From Winkia neuii subsp. neuii DSM 8576 (lineage in GTDB: Bacteria > Actinomycetota > Actinomycetes > Actinomycetales > Actinomycetaceae): a stretch of 64,000 bases of DNA. The stretch lies in contig NZ_ATUW01000008.1 in the NCBI RefSeq assembly GCF_000420405.1, positions 36,423 to 100,422 on the forward strand, read 5' to 3'. The position numbers and the translations under genes were made by a program. Positions 63,179 to 64,000 of the stretch are shown piece by piece. Below the pieces are notes generated by a model, which was not told the origin of the DNA, ran no database searches, and saw only the letters and a program-made list of their open reading frames with translations. Position 1 is the stretch's first letter, and each line of letters starts with the position of its first letter.

Positions 63179-63756
63179 TACAACACCAACGCAATCTGAT
63201 CGGCCATTGCAAACACTACTATCACGGCGATAAGCAAGTAGGAAATTATTGCGGGCGCCCACGGGTAGGCCGCCAAAAAACGCGCCACAGGCGCCTGCGG
63301 CCACACCCGCACAGCCCCTCGCCCAATCAGCATCATTGCCAAGCCAATCGAGACCACCCACACCGCCAAACAGTAGGGGCACAAGGTTGCAAACACGGCT
63401 ATGGACACGTACAGGAAATAACAGACGACAGCTAGTGCCCCGATGCCCGTCAAGGCCCCAATTATCCAAAATAGGCGCGGCAGCTCAGCCTTTGCCAGCA
63501 GCGCCAAGCCAACCCCAATAGCGGCCGCGAAGAGGGCGGTCCCCACAAGCGCGTTGGGAATTCCAAGCAGGTGGGCCTCGGCAGAGCCGAGAGACTTGCC
63601 GCAACCCACTAGCGGGTTGAGGTCACACGCTAAAGTGGCCTGTGGGTTGGCAAGGTGGCTCAATTCAGCCTGTACCAAGGCCATGGAGGCCGCCAAACCG
63701 ACTCCTGACAAAATCAGGAACGACACAGCCCAGACCGTACTGGTTCGCTTCTTCAC
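63178..63756 (-). CDS. Vitamin K epoxide reductase (VKOR) family protein
   Basis: Membrane enzyme that reoxidises DsbA-like proteins using quinones, driving disulfide formation outside the cell. 192 residues with about five membrane segments. Conserved cysteines C44 and C52 (ACDLNPLVGCGKSL) and the redox motif CPYC at 126-129 are present. GTG at 63756 was chosen since GGAGAT lies just upstream; a longer reading from 63807 has no such site. The gene is coupled to mntR by a stop-start overlap. No DsbA fusion partner is in the window. Confidence 0.92.
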   Translation of the reverse strand: MKKRTSTVWAVSFLILSGVGLAASMALVQAELSHLANPQATLACDLNPLVGCGKSLGSAEAHLLGIPNALVGTALFAAAIGVGLALLAKAELPRLFWIIGALTGIGALAVVCYFLYVSIAVFATLCPYCLAVWVVSIGLAMMLIGRGAVRVWPQAPVARFLAAYPWAPAIISYLLIAVIVVFAMADQIALVL

Positions 63757-63905
63757 GTCATCTCCAAAAAGTATTTTTCCTTGGCCCATTTTAGCCGGCC
63801 CGGACAAATACTACCCGACGCGATGGATGTCACAGGGATGTAGTTTGCGCTAATTCCAACTGGAGCGCTAAAGTAGTTTCCGGACGTTTTGAGAAACAAA
63901 CGCCT

Positions 63906-63978
<73 letters not shown>

Positions 63979-64000
63979 CTGGGCCTTGGGTTCTCACGAC

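Overview
The window reads as a stretch of core chromosome from a Gram-positive actinobacterium of moderate G+C (mid-50s percent by eye). The evidence is the gene order rpsB-M23 peptidase-xerC-dprA-comM-yraN-DUF2469-rnhB-lepB, the actinobacterial families DUF2469, DUF3097, DUF4129 and DUF4350, an HrcA/CIRCE system, large-type LeuA, single-chain GlyRS, many GTG/TTG starts and several apparently leaderless genes. A member of the Actinomycetaceae or a close relative fits, but I cannot name the species. I see no insertion sequence, prophage, CRISPR array or rRNA. The only tRNA is tRNA-Lys(CTT) at the right end.

Layout. 1-9.3 kb (minus): translation, DNA processing and secretion genes (rpsB, xerC, dprA, comM, yraN, rnhB, lepB, dnaG). 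9.3-14.5 kb: dgt, a plus-strand GH13-like protein that has lost its catalytic residues, dusB and glyQS. 14.6-18.2 kb (minus): a maltose-type ABC importer (malG, malF, malE) with no ATPase gene. 18.3-21.8 kb (plus): a zinc/manganese ABC transporter followed by its Fur-family regulator and a small DedA-like membrane protein. 21.8-23.3 kb: uppS and recO. 23.4-26.9 kb: a POT peptide transporter, and leuA preceded by a leucine-rich leader peptide. 26.9-33.5 kb (minus): era, a CBS/CorC protein, ybeY, phoH, rsmE, dnaJ and hrcA with a CIRCE element. 33.6-37.05 kb (minus): the riboflavin operon ribD-ribE-ribBA-ribH behind an FMN riboswitch. 37.1-43.6 kb: DUF3097, hemW, trmB, lepA and an AT3-SGNH acyltransferase. 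43.9-46.3 kb: rpsT, a DUF364 protein, a flavin-reductase-like protein and ddh. 46.4-50.5 kb (minus): comEA-comEC-holA and galM. 50.6-59.0 kb: an envelope module with a MoxR ATPase, DUF58, DUF4129, DUF4350, an L,D-transpeptidase, SpoIIM and an RDD protein. 59.1-63.8 kb: leuS, a HIT protein, an MntR-like regulator and a VKOR protein.

How the parts work together. Genes are tightly packed, with ATGA/GTGA/TTGA start-stop overlaps inside operons and shared stop codons between convergent genes. The most informative non-coding element is the leuA leader: a 13-residue peptide with three consecutive Leu codons, followed by two mutually exclusive helices, one of which covers the leuA ribosome binding site. 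Other regulation readable from sequence includes an FMN riboswitch with a hairpin over the ribD ribosome binding site, CIRCE at hrcA-dnaJ, and a Zur-type palindrome over the znuA promoter. No clear new defence or mobile system is present. The least understood candidate system is the MoxR/DUF58 envelope module.
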